64,000 nt of DNA, taken from Peromyscus leucopus (lineage: Eukaryota; Chordata; Mammalia; Rodentia; Cricetidae). Both the position numbers and the translations under genes were made by a program. How positions within the stretch are numbered: the first letter of the stretch is position 1; every line of letters starts with the position of its first letter. Shown piece by piece: positions 23,091 to 34,290 of this stretch. The stretch is taken from assembly GCF_004664715.2 (NCBI RefSeq), contig NC_051063.1, positions 113,818,829 to 113,882,828 on the forward strand. The letters run 5' to 3'. Below the pieces are notes generated by a model that saw only the letters and a program-made list of their open reading frames with translations, was not told the DNA's origin and ran no database searches.

Positions 23091-24042
23091 TTGGAATTTC
23101 TTCTTTTTTAATTATTAAGAATTTTTTTCATTCATTTTACATACCAATCAAAGATCCCCTCTTCCCTCCTCCCATCCCCAGCCTCTCCTCCCAACCCATC
23201 CCCCACTCCCCCACACACACAAGAAGGCAAGTTCTCTCATGTGGAGGCACATCCACTAGAGGCAAGTCCAAGCCCTTCCCCCTGCCTCAAGGCTGCACAA
23301 GGTGTCTCATCATAGGTAATGGGCTCCAAAAAGCCCACTGATGCACAAGAAATGAATTCTGATCTTACCACCAGGGGCCCTCCTAAGCAGATCAAGCTAC
23401 ACAATTGTCTCACCATGCAAAGGGAGGGCCTAGTCCAGTCCTGTGTAGGCTCCATAGCCATTGATCCAACTTTCCTGAGTTACCTCTAGATTGGTTTGGT
23501 CGTTTCTGCATGTTTCCCCATCATGTTCCTGATGTAGTTGCTCATAGAGTCCCTCTTTTTTCTCTCTGGCTGGACTCCTGGAGCTCTGTCTAGTGATTGG
23601 CTGTGGATCTCTGCATCTGCTTCGATCAGTCATTGGAGAAAAGTTCTGTGATGACAGCATATTCAACATGCTGATCTCTGAGGCAAACCAGTTCAGTTCA
23701 GGTACCCTCTCCACTATTGCTAGTAGCCTAGGCTGGGGTCATCCTTGGGGATTCTTGGCAACTTCCCTAGCACTGGGTTTCTCTCTATGCCCATGATGTC
23801 TCTCTCTATCTCTTTCATTGAATTCTCCCTCCCTCCCTGTTCCAGTTCAACCATCCCATTCTCTTATGCTCTCATCCCCTATCCCTTGCCCTCCATTGCC
23901 CACTCCTAATCCCCAATTTACTCATGGAGATCTCATCTATTTCCCCTTCCCAGGGTGATCCATGGGTCCCTCTTTGGGTCTTCCCTGTTAGTTAGCTTCT
24001 CTGGAGTTGTGGGTTGTTGTCTGATTAACCTTTGCTTTATAT

Positions 24043-24609
24043 CTAGTATCCACTTATGAGTGGGTACATACCATGTTTGTCCTTCTGAGTCTGGGTTACC
24101 TCACTCAGGATGGTATTTTCTAGTTCCATCCATTTGCCTGCAAACCTCATGATGTCATTGTTTTTCTCTGCTGAGTAGTACTCCATTGTGTAAATGCACC
24201 ACAATTTCTTAATCCATTCTTCAGTTGAGGGGCATCTAGGTTGTTTCCAGGTTCTGGCTATTACAAATAATGCTGCTATGAACATAGTTGAGCATGTGTC
24301 CTTGTGGTATGATTGAGTATTCCTTGGGTATATGCCCAAGAGTGGAATAGCTGGGTCTTGGGGTAGATTGATTTCCAATTTTCTGAGAAACTGCCATACT
24401 GATTTCCAAAGTGGCTGTACCAGTTTTTGCTCCCAGCAACAGTGAAAGAGTGTTCCCCTTGCTCCACATTCTCTCGAACATAGGCTGTCTGTGGTGCTTT
24501 TGATCTTAGCCATTCTGACAGGTGTAAGATGATATCTCAGAGTCATTTTGATTTGCATCTCCTTGACAATTAAGAATGCTGAGCAATTTCTTAAATGTCT
24601 TTTGGCCAT
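24043..24609 (-). pseudogene. LINE-1 ORF2 C-terminal fragment
   Basis: This is an open frame of 188 codons to a natural stop (end '...MYPLISGY'). It carries L1 ORF2 C-terminal hallmarks: 'MQIKMTLRYHLTPVRMAKIK', the Cys/His-containing '[20 protein letters not shown]', '[11 protein letters not shown]', 'CPSTEEWI' and 'YYSAEKNNDI'. The Met at 24609 is internal; the real frame came from further upstream and is now broken by the inserted L1. Endonuclease and reverse-transcriptase catalytic domains are absent, so it cannot function. Confidence 0.93.
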
Positions 24610-24661
24610 TTGAAATTTTTCCTTTGAGAATTATCTGTTTAGCTCTATAGAACATTTTTAA

Positions 24662-24951
24662 TATTATTCAGTTCTACTGGGAATGGGGGGTGGGCTGGGG
24701 GGAAGGGGAGGGGGACAGGAAGGGGGAGAACAAGGGAATCTGTGGCTGTTATGTAGAACTGAATAGTATTGTAAAATAAAATAAAATATAAATAAATAAA
24801 TAAATAAATAAAAAGTTGGATGTGGAAAAAATTTTTGACAATGCTAAATTATAAGACGAGATTCAGTAAAACCAGCAACAAGAAAAACCAAATGATATAT
24901 TATCTGTTTTGATACAAATAAATGTGTATTATTTTTTAACTTTCAAAAAAA
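24662..24951 (+). mobile_element. 5'-truncated LINE-1 3' end with 3' transduction
   Basis: AGAACATTTTTAA (13 bp) sits at 24649-24661 and again at 24952-24964. Removing the insert rejoins the ORF2 frame of the host L1. The insert starts with the young L1 3' end ('gggaatggggggtgggctgg', 'ctgtggctgttatgtagaactgaatagtattg') and runs into an A/T-rich tail with (AAAT)n to about 24813. About 130 bp of non-L1 sequence follow, carrying AATAAA at 24917-24922, then a second A-run from 24945. This is the layout of a read-through transcript. Confidence 0.88.
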
Positions 24952-24962
24952 AGAACATTTTT

Positions 24963-25225
24963 AAAATTGGATTATTTGTTATTTTGATGTCTACTTTCTT
25001 GAGTTCTTTATATATTTTGGAGATCAGCCCTCTGTGAGATGTGGGGTTGGTGAAAATCTTTTCCCATTCTGTAGGTTGTCGTTTTGTTTTATTTACTGTG
25101 TCCTTTGCCATGCAGAAGCTTCTCAGTTTCAGGAGGTCCCATTTATTAAATGTTGTTCTCAGTGTCTGTGCTACTGGTGTTATATTTAGGAAATGGTCTC
25201 CTGTGCCAATGTGTTCAGAAGTGCT
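24963..25225 (-). pseudogene. LINE-1 ORF2 fragment, upstream part
   Basis: The minus-strand translation contains 'NKWDLLKLRSFCMAKDT', 'KRQPTEWEKIFTNPTS' and 'GLISKIYKELKKVDIK', standard L1 ORF2 sequence lying just before the fragment at 24043-24609. Both belong to one copy, separated only by the later insertion at 24662-24951. Confidence 0.9.
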
Positions 25226-25378
25226 GGCATAACTGGATGTCAACATGTAGAAGATTGCAAAAAGATCCGTATCTATTGCCATGCACAAAACTCAAGTCCA
25301 AGTGGATCAAAGACCTCAATATAAAACCAGTTACACTGAACCTGATAGAAGAGAAAGTAGGAAATAGTCTTGAATTCA
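25226..25378 (+). pseudogene. Inverted LINE-1 ORF2 segment
   Basis: The plus-strand frame reads 'LQKDPYLLPCTKLKSKWIK' and continues '...NLIEEKVGNSLEF'. This is the ORF2 stretch that normally precedes the minus-strand fragment beginning near 25225. It is the inverted 5' segment of the twin-primed L1. Confidence 0.85.
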
Positions 25379-25425
25379 TTGGAATTTCTGATATTCATTA
25401 TTGCAAGAGGATGATCAGAATGAAC

Positions 25426-25431
<6 letters not shown>

Positions 25432-25478
<47 letters not shown>
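25432..25478. repeat. (GT)n microsatellite
   Basis: An uninterrupted dinucleotide run of about 47 bp, just outside the L1 target duplication. Likely length-variable between individuals. Confidence 0.95.
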
Positions 25479-25479
<1 letters not shown>

Positions 25480-25589
25480 CAATAATACTCAAAGAAAAAG
25501 AAGCTCTTGGTGTTATGTTAAAGGAAGTAAGAGGGAAATATGGCAGAGGTTGAAGGAAGGAAAGAGAAGGGAAGACATGATATAATGTT

Positions 25590-26135
25590 TTCCATGTATC
25601 CCACCATAGGGAATGGGCTCTAAAAAGCCAGTTCATGTACCTGGGATAGGTCCTGGTCCCATTGCCAGGGGCCACACAAACAGATTAAGCCACATAACTG
25701 TCACCCATATTCAGAGGGCCCAGCTCAGTTCCATGCAGGCTTCCCAGCTATCAGTCCAGAGTCTGTGAACTCCCAGTAGCTCAGGTCAGTTGTCTCTGTG
25801 GGTTTTCCCATCATGATCTTGAACCTCTTTTCTCCTATAGCACCCCCCCCCTCTTCAACTGAACTTCAGGAGCTCAGCCAAGTGCTTGGCTATGGGTCTC
25901 TGCATGTGTTTCCATCAGTCACTGGATGTCTTGGTGCAGGGGGGAGGGGCTTAATCCTGCCCCAACTTGGTATATCAGCTGGTCTTGACTACCCAAGGGA
26001 GGCCTTACCCCCTATGAAGAGTGAATGGGGGATAGGATGAGGGGAGAAGGAGGAGAAAAGGAGGAGAAGTTGGCAGTGGAACAGTGGTTGATATGTAAAA
26101 TGAAAACTAAATAAAGAGGGAAAATATTTTTTTTA
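25590..26135 (+). mobile_element. LINE-1 3' UTR insertion with inverted 5' segment
   Basis: 25590-25928 is reverse-complement L1 3' UTR ('accatagggaatgggctctaaaaagcc', 'cacataactgtcacccatattcagagggccc'). From 25929 the direction switches to plus ('tcttggtgcaggggggagggg', 'caacttggtatatcagctgg', 'gggaggccttacccc') and ends in 'ggttgatatgtaaaatgaaaac' and an A-rich tail. The left end of the inverted block corresponds to the UTR base adjacent to where the plus block starts, the twin-priming signature. No clear target duplication was found. Confidence 0.8.
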
Positions 26136-26299
26136 AAAGAAGCAGTTAGAGACTATACTGGCTTAAGGAAGTGACAGTAATAGGTCATCTTTAGTTTCCA
26201 TGTCTTACCAGCCCTGGATAGTTGGCTAGGTTTACATTAGTAGGCATGAATTCCCTCACTGAGTGAGCCTAAATACAATTACATGGTTGTTGGCTATCC

Positions 26300-26721
26300 T
26301 CAAGATACATTCCCTACTGAACTTTTGGAGATATCTTGCTGTTCTGGTCATTGTTATGGTCCATTAAAGTCACAGCTGGTGGGACTATTGATTACTCTTC
26401 TCCCTTTGTGGATTACATGGTTCCTTCTAGTACTATGAAAAGAAAGCTAGTCCTCAGGAAAGATGGTTCTGAGTCAGATCCAGCTCCTGTGTCCCAAGTC
26501 TTGTGTCCAAAGTTTGTAGTATCTTCCATAATGAGGATTTACCTTCATCATCTGGGAAACAACCAAGAGCAACAGCAATAACCTGTATTGTTTGGAGAAG
26601 TTTCTTAGACTTTTCTGACCAACAACTGAAAGGAAGACTTTTCATGCCTGGTATTAGAATTTTGTTAGATAGACTATGGCCCTCAAGGAGGGAATTTCTA
26701 GTTGCCTAACTTCATTTAAAC

Positions 26722-26770
<49 letters not shown>

Positions 26771-26905
26771 ATTTTAGATAAATAAAATACCATGTTTCTC
26801 TATGCATTTTTCAAACACCCTTTAGTGTTATTTATCCCTTCTCCCTGCCCTTATCTCTGTATTGTCCTCCCTTCCATTGTTAAAACTTCACATGTCTTGG
26901 AGGGG
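26300..26905. repeat. Probable rodent LINE-related repeat (orientation unsure) with GT tract
   Basis: 'ctagtcctcaggaaagatggttctgagtcagatcc', 'ctttttctgacc'-type sequence and 'ggccctcaaggagggaatttctagttgcctaac' followed by a 44-bp GT run (26725-26768) resemble a recurrent rodent LINE-associated sequence. I cannot assign it firmly to Lx or HAL1. Confidence 0.4.
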
Positions 26906-27974
26906 AGGCACTCTAGAAAGGAAAATAGGAGGATACTAACTCCTTTATTATTTGGGAAATGTAGACATAACATTGAAGGTTTAATAGGATTTTAAGATAT
27001 AAAAAAAACCTTTGAAACTGTGCATTAGCTTCAATAAAAAAAAGGAACTTACAAAGAATTCTAAATATTTACCTGATTAAAAAGCATATTATGAAGTCAA
27101 GTAGTCAACTGCAACACTTAAGGTCAAAATGAATAATTTATTACTAAAATTATGAATATTACTAAGAATTTCCATTTTTGTGTCAAAAATTTATCTTGCA
27201 TGGGCCATAAATAATAAGTTATAGTCTATACCACAAATCCTTATAAAGTATGTGCTGCAACCTCATGTGTGGTCACTGAACATGGGGGAAAATTTGTCAA
27301 CAATAAAACTTTTCTAAAAGACTGACAACCAAAAATTAATTCAAAATCGCATACACAATGAAGCTGGTGTGTTGCTGGCAATGCATATCTCAGTTGCATC
27401 ACATGACTTTACAATAGCCTTGGTACATACAATGTGAATATTTTGAAGTGTACCTGCCATCAGTCTCAGCAGACCCTGTTTCAAGTATCGTGGCTCAGAG
27501 TTGAGGCTACTGTATGTTATGAATGATAGTGTGTATATTGTACAGACAAAGTTTTCCACTTCTCCTCTCTTAGAAACTGACTGACTTAATTGCGGGGGAG
27601 GGGGGACTCTCAGGAGTTATACACCGTCATTCCTCAGCATGTAAAAAAATCACACTACTCTAATTTAGATCGTATTTTCTTAGAATGTTTCATTTTGAAT
27701 TTACTGTGTGATTGCAGACTTCAGGTTCATAAAACATCACTGAGTGAATTTTACCTTTGGATTGGGAAACAACCTCTATTAAGGAAATGGCCCTAAACAT
27801 ACTTCTGCCATTCTTTACTATACATTTATGCAAAGTGACACTCTCAGCATTGATTATCCAAAAAAAATATTGATCAACTATGAAAAAATTTGAAGAACCT
27901 CTACTTTCTGAAGTATCAGATATTCAAGATTTACTTCATTTTTGGTTAAGTTCTAAAATTAGTACATATACTCC

Positions 27975-28026
<52 letters not shown>

Positions 28027-29223
28027 AGAGAGAGGAGGGGGATATCAGATCATGTAAAAATTTCATAGGCAAAGGGGTATAAGTGGAAAGAGCTTTAGAA
28101 GAGCTGGTCTAAAGCATATTAAAAAAGTCTCTAGAGCCCATTTGGCTCTAAAGATGACCTTGATGTTAGTTTTCACCCAATAGAGCACCCATTTTCTATT
28201 TGTGAAACTTTTGATGATGCCTGACTTTGTGGGGTTTGTTTCTGAAGTCAAGACTGTTGGGATGTTCCTCTTACAGATCTATTATCATCATACCATTAAA
28301 TGATTCCCACTGCCATTTCTTTAGCTAATATAAAAGATCTTTCACAGCAGACAACATATTCCACTACTTCCTCAAGCCATGGTCTGCATCAGTGTACAGA
28401 GCCCAAAGATAAACCCAACGCAAGCCTTACATTATAACACTAAATTAATGTAGACAAGGTAAAAAAACACCCAAAGTCAGTTGATTTTGACCATGATGAT
28501 CACTGTTCTTGATATACTACATTTAGTGGTAAAAGTCAAGTTTCTGGAAAAATGTATTCAAAGTTTTCTACAACTTGGTCCTTATTTATCTATCTAGCAA
28601 TGTTCTCTATGAGTCCATGTATACTGTATCTTTCTCTAGTAATTTTACTTGCATCTAACACTTTTAGGTGTCCATGTCAGCTAGTGTGGTCCTCACTTTG
28701 GTATACAACTCTTCCTACATTCCCAGCTTTACCTGTGGAACTTTCCAGACCTAGCTTTGAGTTGTGTCATAAGTCCTATCTCTGTGCTCTCATAGACTCA
28801 GTATAACTGTCATGATTGTTGTATGAATTTTCCTAGGAGAGATGTGAACAAATGTAACTTGAGTTTATTGGGGCTAGTTACAGAAGCATGGGTTACACCA
28901 GTAAGGATGACAACTCACAAGGGTGACATCTTTGGAAATTCCTGATTACCTTTCAGGTAGTTCCACTGAAGGATCACTTCATCCCCCAGAAATTGTCTGC
29001 TCATTATGTAACCTTGGTGAGAGGCCTTGTTCTTCTTGTAAGTTCTGTGAGCATCCTAGGTCGCATAAGTTACATGAGCTTTCTGAGTCTTGGGTACCCA
29101 CCTTTCCACTGAAGGATGGAATGTATTAATTCCAAGGAAATAACTGCACAACACAGCATGCATCACAAAGTTTCCTCTTCTGGACTGTGAGTGTTTGAAG
29201 GTCCAGTGTAGCTATATCACTCA
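26906..29223. other. no recognised gene; TA microsatellite inside
   Basis: About 2.3 kb, AT-rich, with no recognised repeat apart from an alternating AT run of about 42 bp at 27983-28024. ORFs of 60-84 codons lack homology I can recognise. Confidence 0.45.
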
Positions 29224-29650
29224 TGTAGATGTAACCAACCATCTTATTAAATAAGAAACACAGAGCCAATGTAAAAGAGAAAGCCAAGAGGTCAGAGCTC
29301 AGAGCTAAAATCTCACCCTTCCTCCTGTGGTGGTCCTAGCTCTCTGAAAAGGACCTATTACCTGTGTGTATGTCTTTTCATAGTTATTTGTTCTGCCTTC
29401 TCATTGGTTGTAAACCCAAACACGTGACTGCTTCCTCACTGTCTGTATGTACAGCCCCCCAGGTCTTAAAGGCATATGTCTCCAATGCTGGCTGTATCCC
29501 TGAACACACAGAGATCTACGTAGCTCTTCTACCAAGTACTGGGATTAAAGGCGTGTGCCACCACCGCCACACTCTTGCTATGGCTCTAATAGCTCTGACC
29601 CCTGGGCAACTTTATTTATTAACATACAATCAAAATCACATTTCAGTACA
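29224..29650 (-). mobile_element. LTR with B1-derived segment, minus strand (same family as 2931-3381)
   Basis: The reverse complement starts TGTACTGAAATGTGATTTTG and ends ACATCTACA, matching both termini of the copy at 2931-3381. The B1-like piece ('actgggattaaaggcgtgtgccaccaccg' on plus) lies at about 29539-29568. 'ggtcttaaaggcatatgtctcc' at about 29461 looks like a second B1-like remnant. No flanking target duplication is visible. Confidence 0.65.
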
Positions 29651-30369
29651 ATTAGAATACCACCACACTCATGTGCCATACATTGCATAGATACAGGCAT
29701 TGTATTGTATGTATGTGTTGGCTGACACAGAGAACTATTTGTCCTGTATGCTCTGCTGAAATATTAGAGAATGGAATGATCTAAGAACTTTGTAGAGTGC
29801 TATGATTTTTTCTCTGGAGTCTGTGTGTATGTATGAGTATAAGAGAGAGAAAATTTAAATAGGATTAACTGTGAGGAAAGAAACAGAATAACTGAAGTGT
29901 AACTAAACAATCTTGTTAAAGACTTCATATTCTCCCTGTTGAGATTGTGGCTGTGTAAGAGGGTCATAGCAGTCAAACAAGCCTCCAAAGTACCAAGGGA
30001 CTGGACCCCAGAAAGAGGATTCCAGTGACCTCGAGCACATCTTGCTCTGTCTTTGTAGAACTGCTGTATACCAAGAACAGATTCAGAGGTCCATTCTTAA
30101 TTTTGAGCTCTGGTTGGATTTCTACAGACTCTAACACCCCAACTTTTGGGAGATGACTCACATTTTCTGTTTTGCCTCTAAAACAGTAGATAGAATTTTT
30201 TTTTATGTCTTGTAATCCTTCCATAAGTGAAAACTTATACAGACGCCCAATATAGAAACAATTAAACATGCATAAGCCTTTCCATGTTAAAAATAAAGAC
30301 ATTCCCTGGACTCCTACAGCCTCACCCAGTTGCTGCCTGCACCGCTCTTTCCCTTCCCAGCCTAAACTT

Positions 30370-31050
30370 TGAAATGGTTGTCAATATTCATCGTGTTCAC
30401 TTCCTCGCCTCCCACTCATCTCTCAACTCTGTTCCGGCTTCCACCCCCTCGCTCAACCCAAGGCGTTCTCATTAGAGTCACCAGTGGCTCTCTCACACCA
30501 CACCCAAGGAGGGTTAGTCCTCATTTTACCTCTCTTCCAACAGCATTTTATATTTTTGACAACTCTTTTTCTTTTTTGTAACACTTTCTACATGCCTATA
30601 CTTAACTTTCAGCAGTTATTCTGTCTTGGTTTTAATCTTCTTCTCTAGCCTCTGAACTCCCTCTTTTTTGCAGGTTCTTGTAAGTCCAACCACCCATTGA
30701 GTATAGGCCCCAAACACTTCCCACTCTACATCTAATTCCTAGGGAAATTCACAACTACATGACCATACCTCCTACCTCAAGTGGCTTCAATCATTTCCAC
30801 CAGAATTTGCCACCCCAACAGTGTTCTCTAATAGCATAAACAGTACCCATATCCTTTCCACGAACAACAAGAAAACCTAGAAATTGCCCTTGACATGCTC
30901 TCATTTCTTAATTATTATGTCCTACCTATTACGAAGTCCTAGAAATTTTCTTACAATGCCTGTCAATAACGTTTCTTATCTTCCTGTTAAATTTTCAGCT
31001 GCCTTTGAGTCTATACTCTTATTGTTTCTCATGTGAACAGTCATGAATAT
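30370..31050 (+). repeat. LINE-2 (CR1-like) relic
   Basis: 'gtgttcacttcctcgcctcccactcatctctcaactctg', 'ttctcattagagtcaccagtggc', 'ttagtcctcattttacctctcttccaacagcatttta' and, further on, 'tcctacctattacgaagtcctagaaattttc' follow the nucleotide order of L2/CR1 reverse-transcriptase coding DNA. The region is frameshifted and dead. It is the C-rich, GC-richer island in this AT-rich neighbourhood. Confidence 0.5.
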
Positions 31051-31081
31051 TTGAATCCTATACCAAATCTGAATGTCAGAG

Positions 31082-31167
31082 GCACCTGTGCACACATGCG
31101 TGTGTGTGTGCGCGTGTGCGCGCACGCGCGCGCATGCATGTATGTGTGTGTGTTTGTGTGTGTGTAT
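31082..31167. repeat. Alternating purine-pyrimidine tract (GT/GC), Z-DNA prone
   Basis: TG repeats pass through 'gtgcgcgtgtgcgcgcacgcgcgcgcatgcatg' and back to TG, giving a long alternating tract whose central 30 bases are nearly pure CG/CA. CpG density here is far above the surrounding DNA. Confidence 0.85.
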
Positions 31168-32982
31168 TTATAAAAAACAAAACAAAACCCTTAAACTCAA
31201 CATTTTCAAATACAGTTAAGAAATATGTAAATGCAATATATACAGTGGAGCCAATAGGATTGATTTTTAATTTGCAAGAATAATTCAATATCGATTTGTT
31301 TTATTAATTCAATAATCTATCATATTAACAGACTAAGGAAGGTCATACTATTTTATGTTACAGAATTAGTGTGACAAATTAAGTATCTACTCAAGACAGA
31401 ACTATTCAAAAGAAGTAACATAATATAACTTCTCTTTAATGAAAACATGTTATATAATGTTTGGTGGTAAAATACTAAGTTCCGCCTTAAGGTTGGAAAT
31501 GAGTACAAATAACCCTTCTCATCACGTTTCTTCAGCATAGTCCTAATGTTTTAAAGCAATGAAATAGGCAGGAAAGAAAGCAATGAAAATAATGCATATC
31601 AGAAAGAAAGAGAGCACTCCCAACTTGAAGATGTGATTGGCTACAGAGGAAAATCCAGAAGAATCTATGTTTTTTAAAGTTCATAAACCTAAAAGTAAAT
31701 TAAACAGTCACAGGATACAAGATAAAAATCCAGAAATTAACTGCATTTCTGTCTTTCAGCACTGAATATCCAGACACTGATATAAGTACAATTGCACTCA
31801 TACTTATGGAAGAAGTGAGATGCTTTGTGTGAGTTGAACACAACATGTAGGGGACTAATACTATAAAAAATTACAGAACATTGATGAAAGAAAGGACAGA
31901 TAAAAACACAATGTCATGGGCATAAAATTCCACATAACACATAGCCTAATGTTGGTCCCCATATTTTATAAAAAACACTATCCAAAACAGAGTAAGAATC
32001 ATTATTTACACAATTGCATGGAAAGGGGAAGTGTCTAGCATAACTATAACAATAAGAAAAAGGAAATAAAGAGACTCAGTCTACCTGATTTCCAAACTTA
32101 AACATAGTAATCAAATTCTCTGGCATTAGTGAAGGAATCATGACATCAATGAGCAGAATAGAGAAGACCCACATAGCCTGATACAAAGACCCTCAGTTGA
32201 TTTAAAAACATGCCAAATCAGTTTGGTGAGAGAAGTAATTTCAGCACAAAAGTTAAACTGTTCAACTAATGATACTAGAACAGCTGAACATCCATGGACA
32301 AAAGTAACTAAAAAGCAAACTTCAGCTCAGTCCTCACACCTCACATAAAATTAGCTTTTAAAAAGATGTAAAAATAGAAGAAAGACTGTGAGAGAAGGAA
32401 TCCAATGAAAAAGGGGAGGAAGAACAAGAAAGGGTAGTAGGGAATGACATGAACACAGTACAATGATGTACATATCTAAAAAGAGTCACAATGAAAATCA
32501 ACCGTCACTTCATATTCTATTTTAAATAAAGTCTGTTGAAAACAAATACAGAACATAGTGAGCTGTGATGAAAAAATACATACTAGAATTACACAATAAC
32601 ACAAATACACAATTATTAATAATATAAATAATCATATTTAGAAAACTACAAGAGCAAACCTTTAGTATTGAGCATTATATAAGATTTTCTTGGATTTGAT
32701 ATCTAAATCATGATCTGTTATAGAAAATAATTAATAATTTTGAGTTCATCGGAATTGAAACATTTTCTCTGCTAAAGATTCCATTAATGGGAATAAAGGC
32801 TACAGAACAAGAAAATATATTTTAGAGCTATATATCCAGCATGGGACTTCTGTACAGTTACACAATGAACTGCCAGACTCTGCTAAAGAGAACAAACAAT
32901 TCAGCTCAGCAAACATCAAAGAGAGAGGAAGACTGGAAAATAAACTAATAGAACGCGTTCTGAATCAGTCATTAGCTGTTAC

Positions 32983-33125
32983 AGTTTAAATGTGTGTCCC
33001 TTTAAAATCAGTGGTGAAAGTTTAACCCAATACAATAAGAAAAGAAGCCTTTAGGAAACCATGAAGTAACTGGGTATGATGAGATGAATGTCCACATGAA
33101 AGTACTTGAAGAGAGTTGTTGCCTT

Positions 33126-33166
<41 letters not shown>

Positions 33167-33240
33167 ACTATGATAACACAGCAAGCAGGTGCCTTCTATA
33201 AAGGACAGAATAAGCTTTCATCACTCCAAATTACCTGGCA
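32983..33240 (+). mobile_element. MLT1-like MaLR LTR remnant with long poly(T)
   Basis: 'gttacagtttaaatgtgtgtccc', 'gtggtgaaagtttaacccaata', 'ggcctt'-type sequence and then 'gataacacagcaagcaggtgccttctataaagg' follow an old plus-strand MaLR LTR. A run of about 35 T (33130-33164) sits in its middle, longer than such an old element would normally preserve. Confidence 0.55.
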
Positions 33241-33936
33241 CTTTGATTTTTGTTCTCTAGAATCAGAATTGTAAAAACATGTTTCTGTTATTTATAAATT
33301 ACCCCTTATAACATGTCCTGTTATGTGGGAGAACAGAGTACGACATAAGCCATTAGGAAGATGCAAGTTAAGGGACCACTGATGGACAGAAGAAAAAGTA
33401 GTGGGAAGGATATAGGGACGCTGCGTGTTCAGATATTGATGATAAAAAACAAAACTGAAATTGGAACATTTCAGGGGAGAATTTAAGTTTCAGCTCATAA
33501 GAAATTCCCTTAAAGATTAACCACACAAATACCATACAATCCAGATATTGTACTCTGAGGCATTTTGTCCAGAAACTCAAAAGTGCATTCATATGGAAAT
33601 CTATAAATGAATAATTAAAGTAGTTCTATTCATTTAGACAAACTGTAAATAATACAAATGTCCTTTAGTGGGTGAGTAGTTAAACAAAGTGCAGAATCCA
33701 TATCAGAGAATAGTATTTAATAATAAAAGTGGTATCTATGTACACATGCAGCAATCAAACAAACTCAGTAAACGAAAACAAAATGCCAAAATGTTATATA
33801 TATGATTTCATTTACACAGCAATCTTGAAAAAATAAAACCACAGAAATAGGAATCATATCAGTAGCTGTCAGGGATTAAATATAAGGTGTTGGTAAGAAG
33901 GAAGTGAATGTACTTATAAAGATGTATCATAAGTAT

Positions 33937-34290
33937 TGTGGTTTGAATTAAAAATGGTCTCTATAGGTTCATTTGTTTGAACTTTTGGCCCAGGGGGTGG
34001 TGATGTCTAAGAAGCTTATAGGACTTTTAGGAGGTAGATCATTGATAGGTAATGATGTTTCTGGGATGAGCCTTGAAGTTTTTACAGCCACGCCCACTTC
34101 CTGTTTTCTCTCTCAGCTTCCTATCAGCCAATGCAGTATGACCTGCAGCCTTATTCTTCTGCTGCCATATCTTCCCTGGCATGACAGATTGTAATTCATT
34201 AAAACTGTAACCTAGAGTAAACCTCTTCTTCCTCAAGTGGCTTTAGTCAAGCGTTTTGTCATACCACCATGTAAAGAGACAAAGAGAACA
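33937..34290 (+). mobile_element. MaLR (MT/ORR1-type) LTR inside the ancient L1
   Basis: 'tgtggtttgaattaaaaatggtctctataggttcattt', 'gccacgcccacttcctg', 'cttctgctgccatatcttccctggcatgac' and 'aaaactgtaacctagagtaaacctc' are the ordered landmarks of a plus-strand rodent MaLR LTR. L1-like 3' UTR words continue after it. I could not define a 5-bp target duplication. Confidence 0.65.

Larger units (their letters stand above)
23102..25378 (-). mobile_element. LINE-1 with 5' inversion (twin-primed), split by a second L1
   Basis: Minus-strand L1: 3' UTR at about 23102-24042, ORF2 C-terminus at 24043-24651, interruption at 24662-24951, and more upstream ORF2 at 24952-25225. From about 25226 to 25378 ORF2 continues in plus orientation, and this piece is the part immediately upstream of the minus segment. 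TTGGAATTTCT flanks the whole element at 23091-23101 and 25379-25389; a few bases of it also extend the ORF2 reading, which suggests microhomology. Segment order and orientation match twin priming. Confidence 0.88.
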
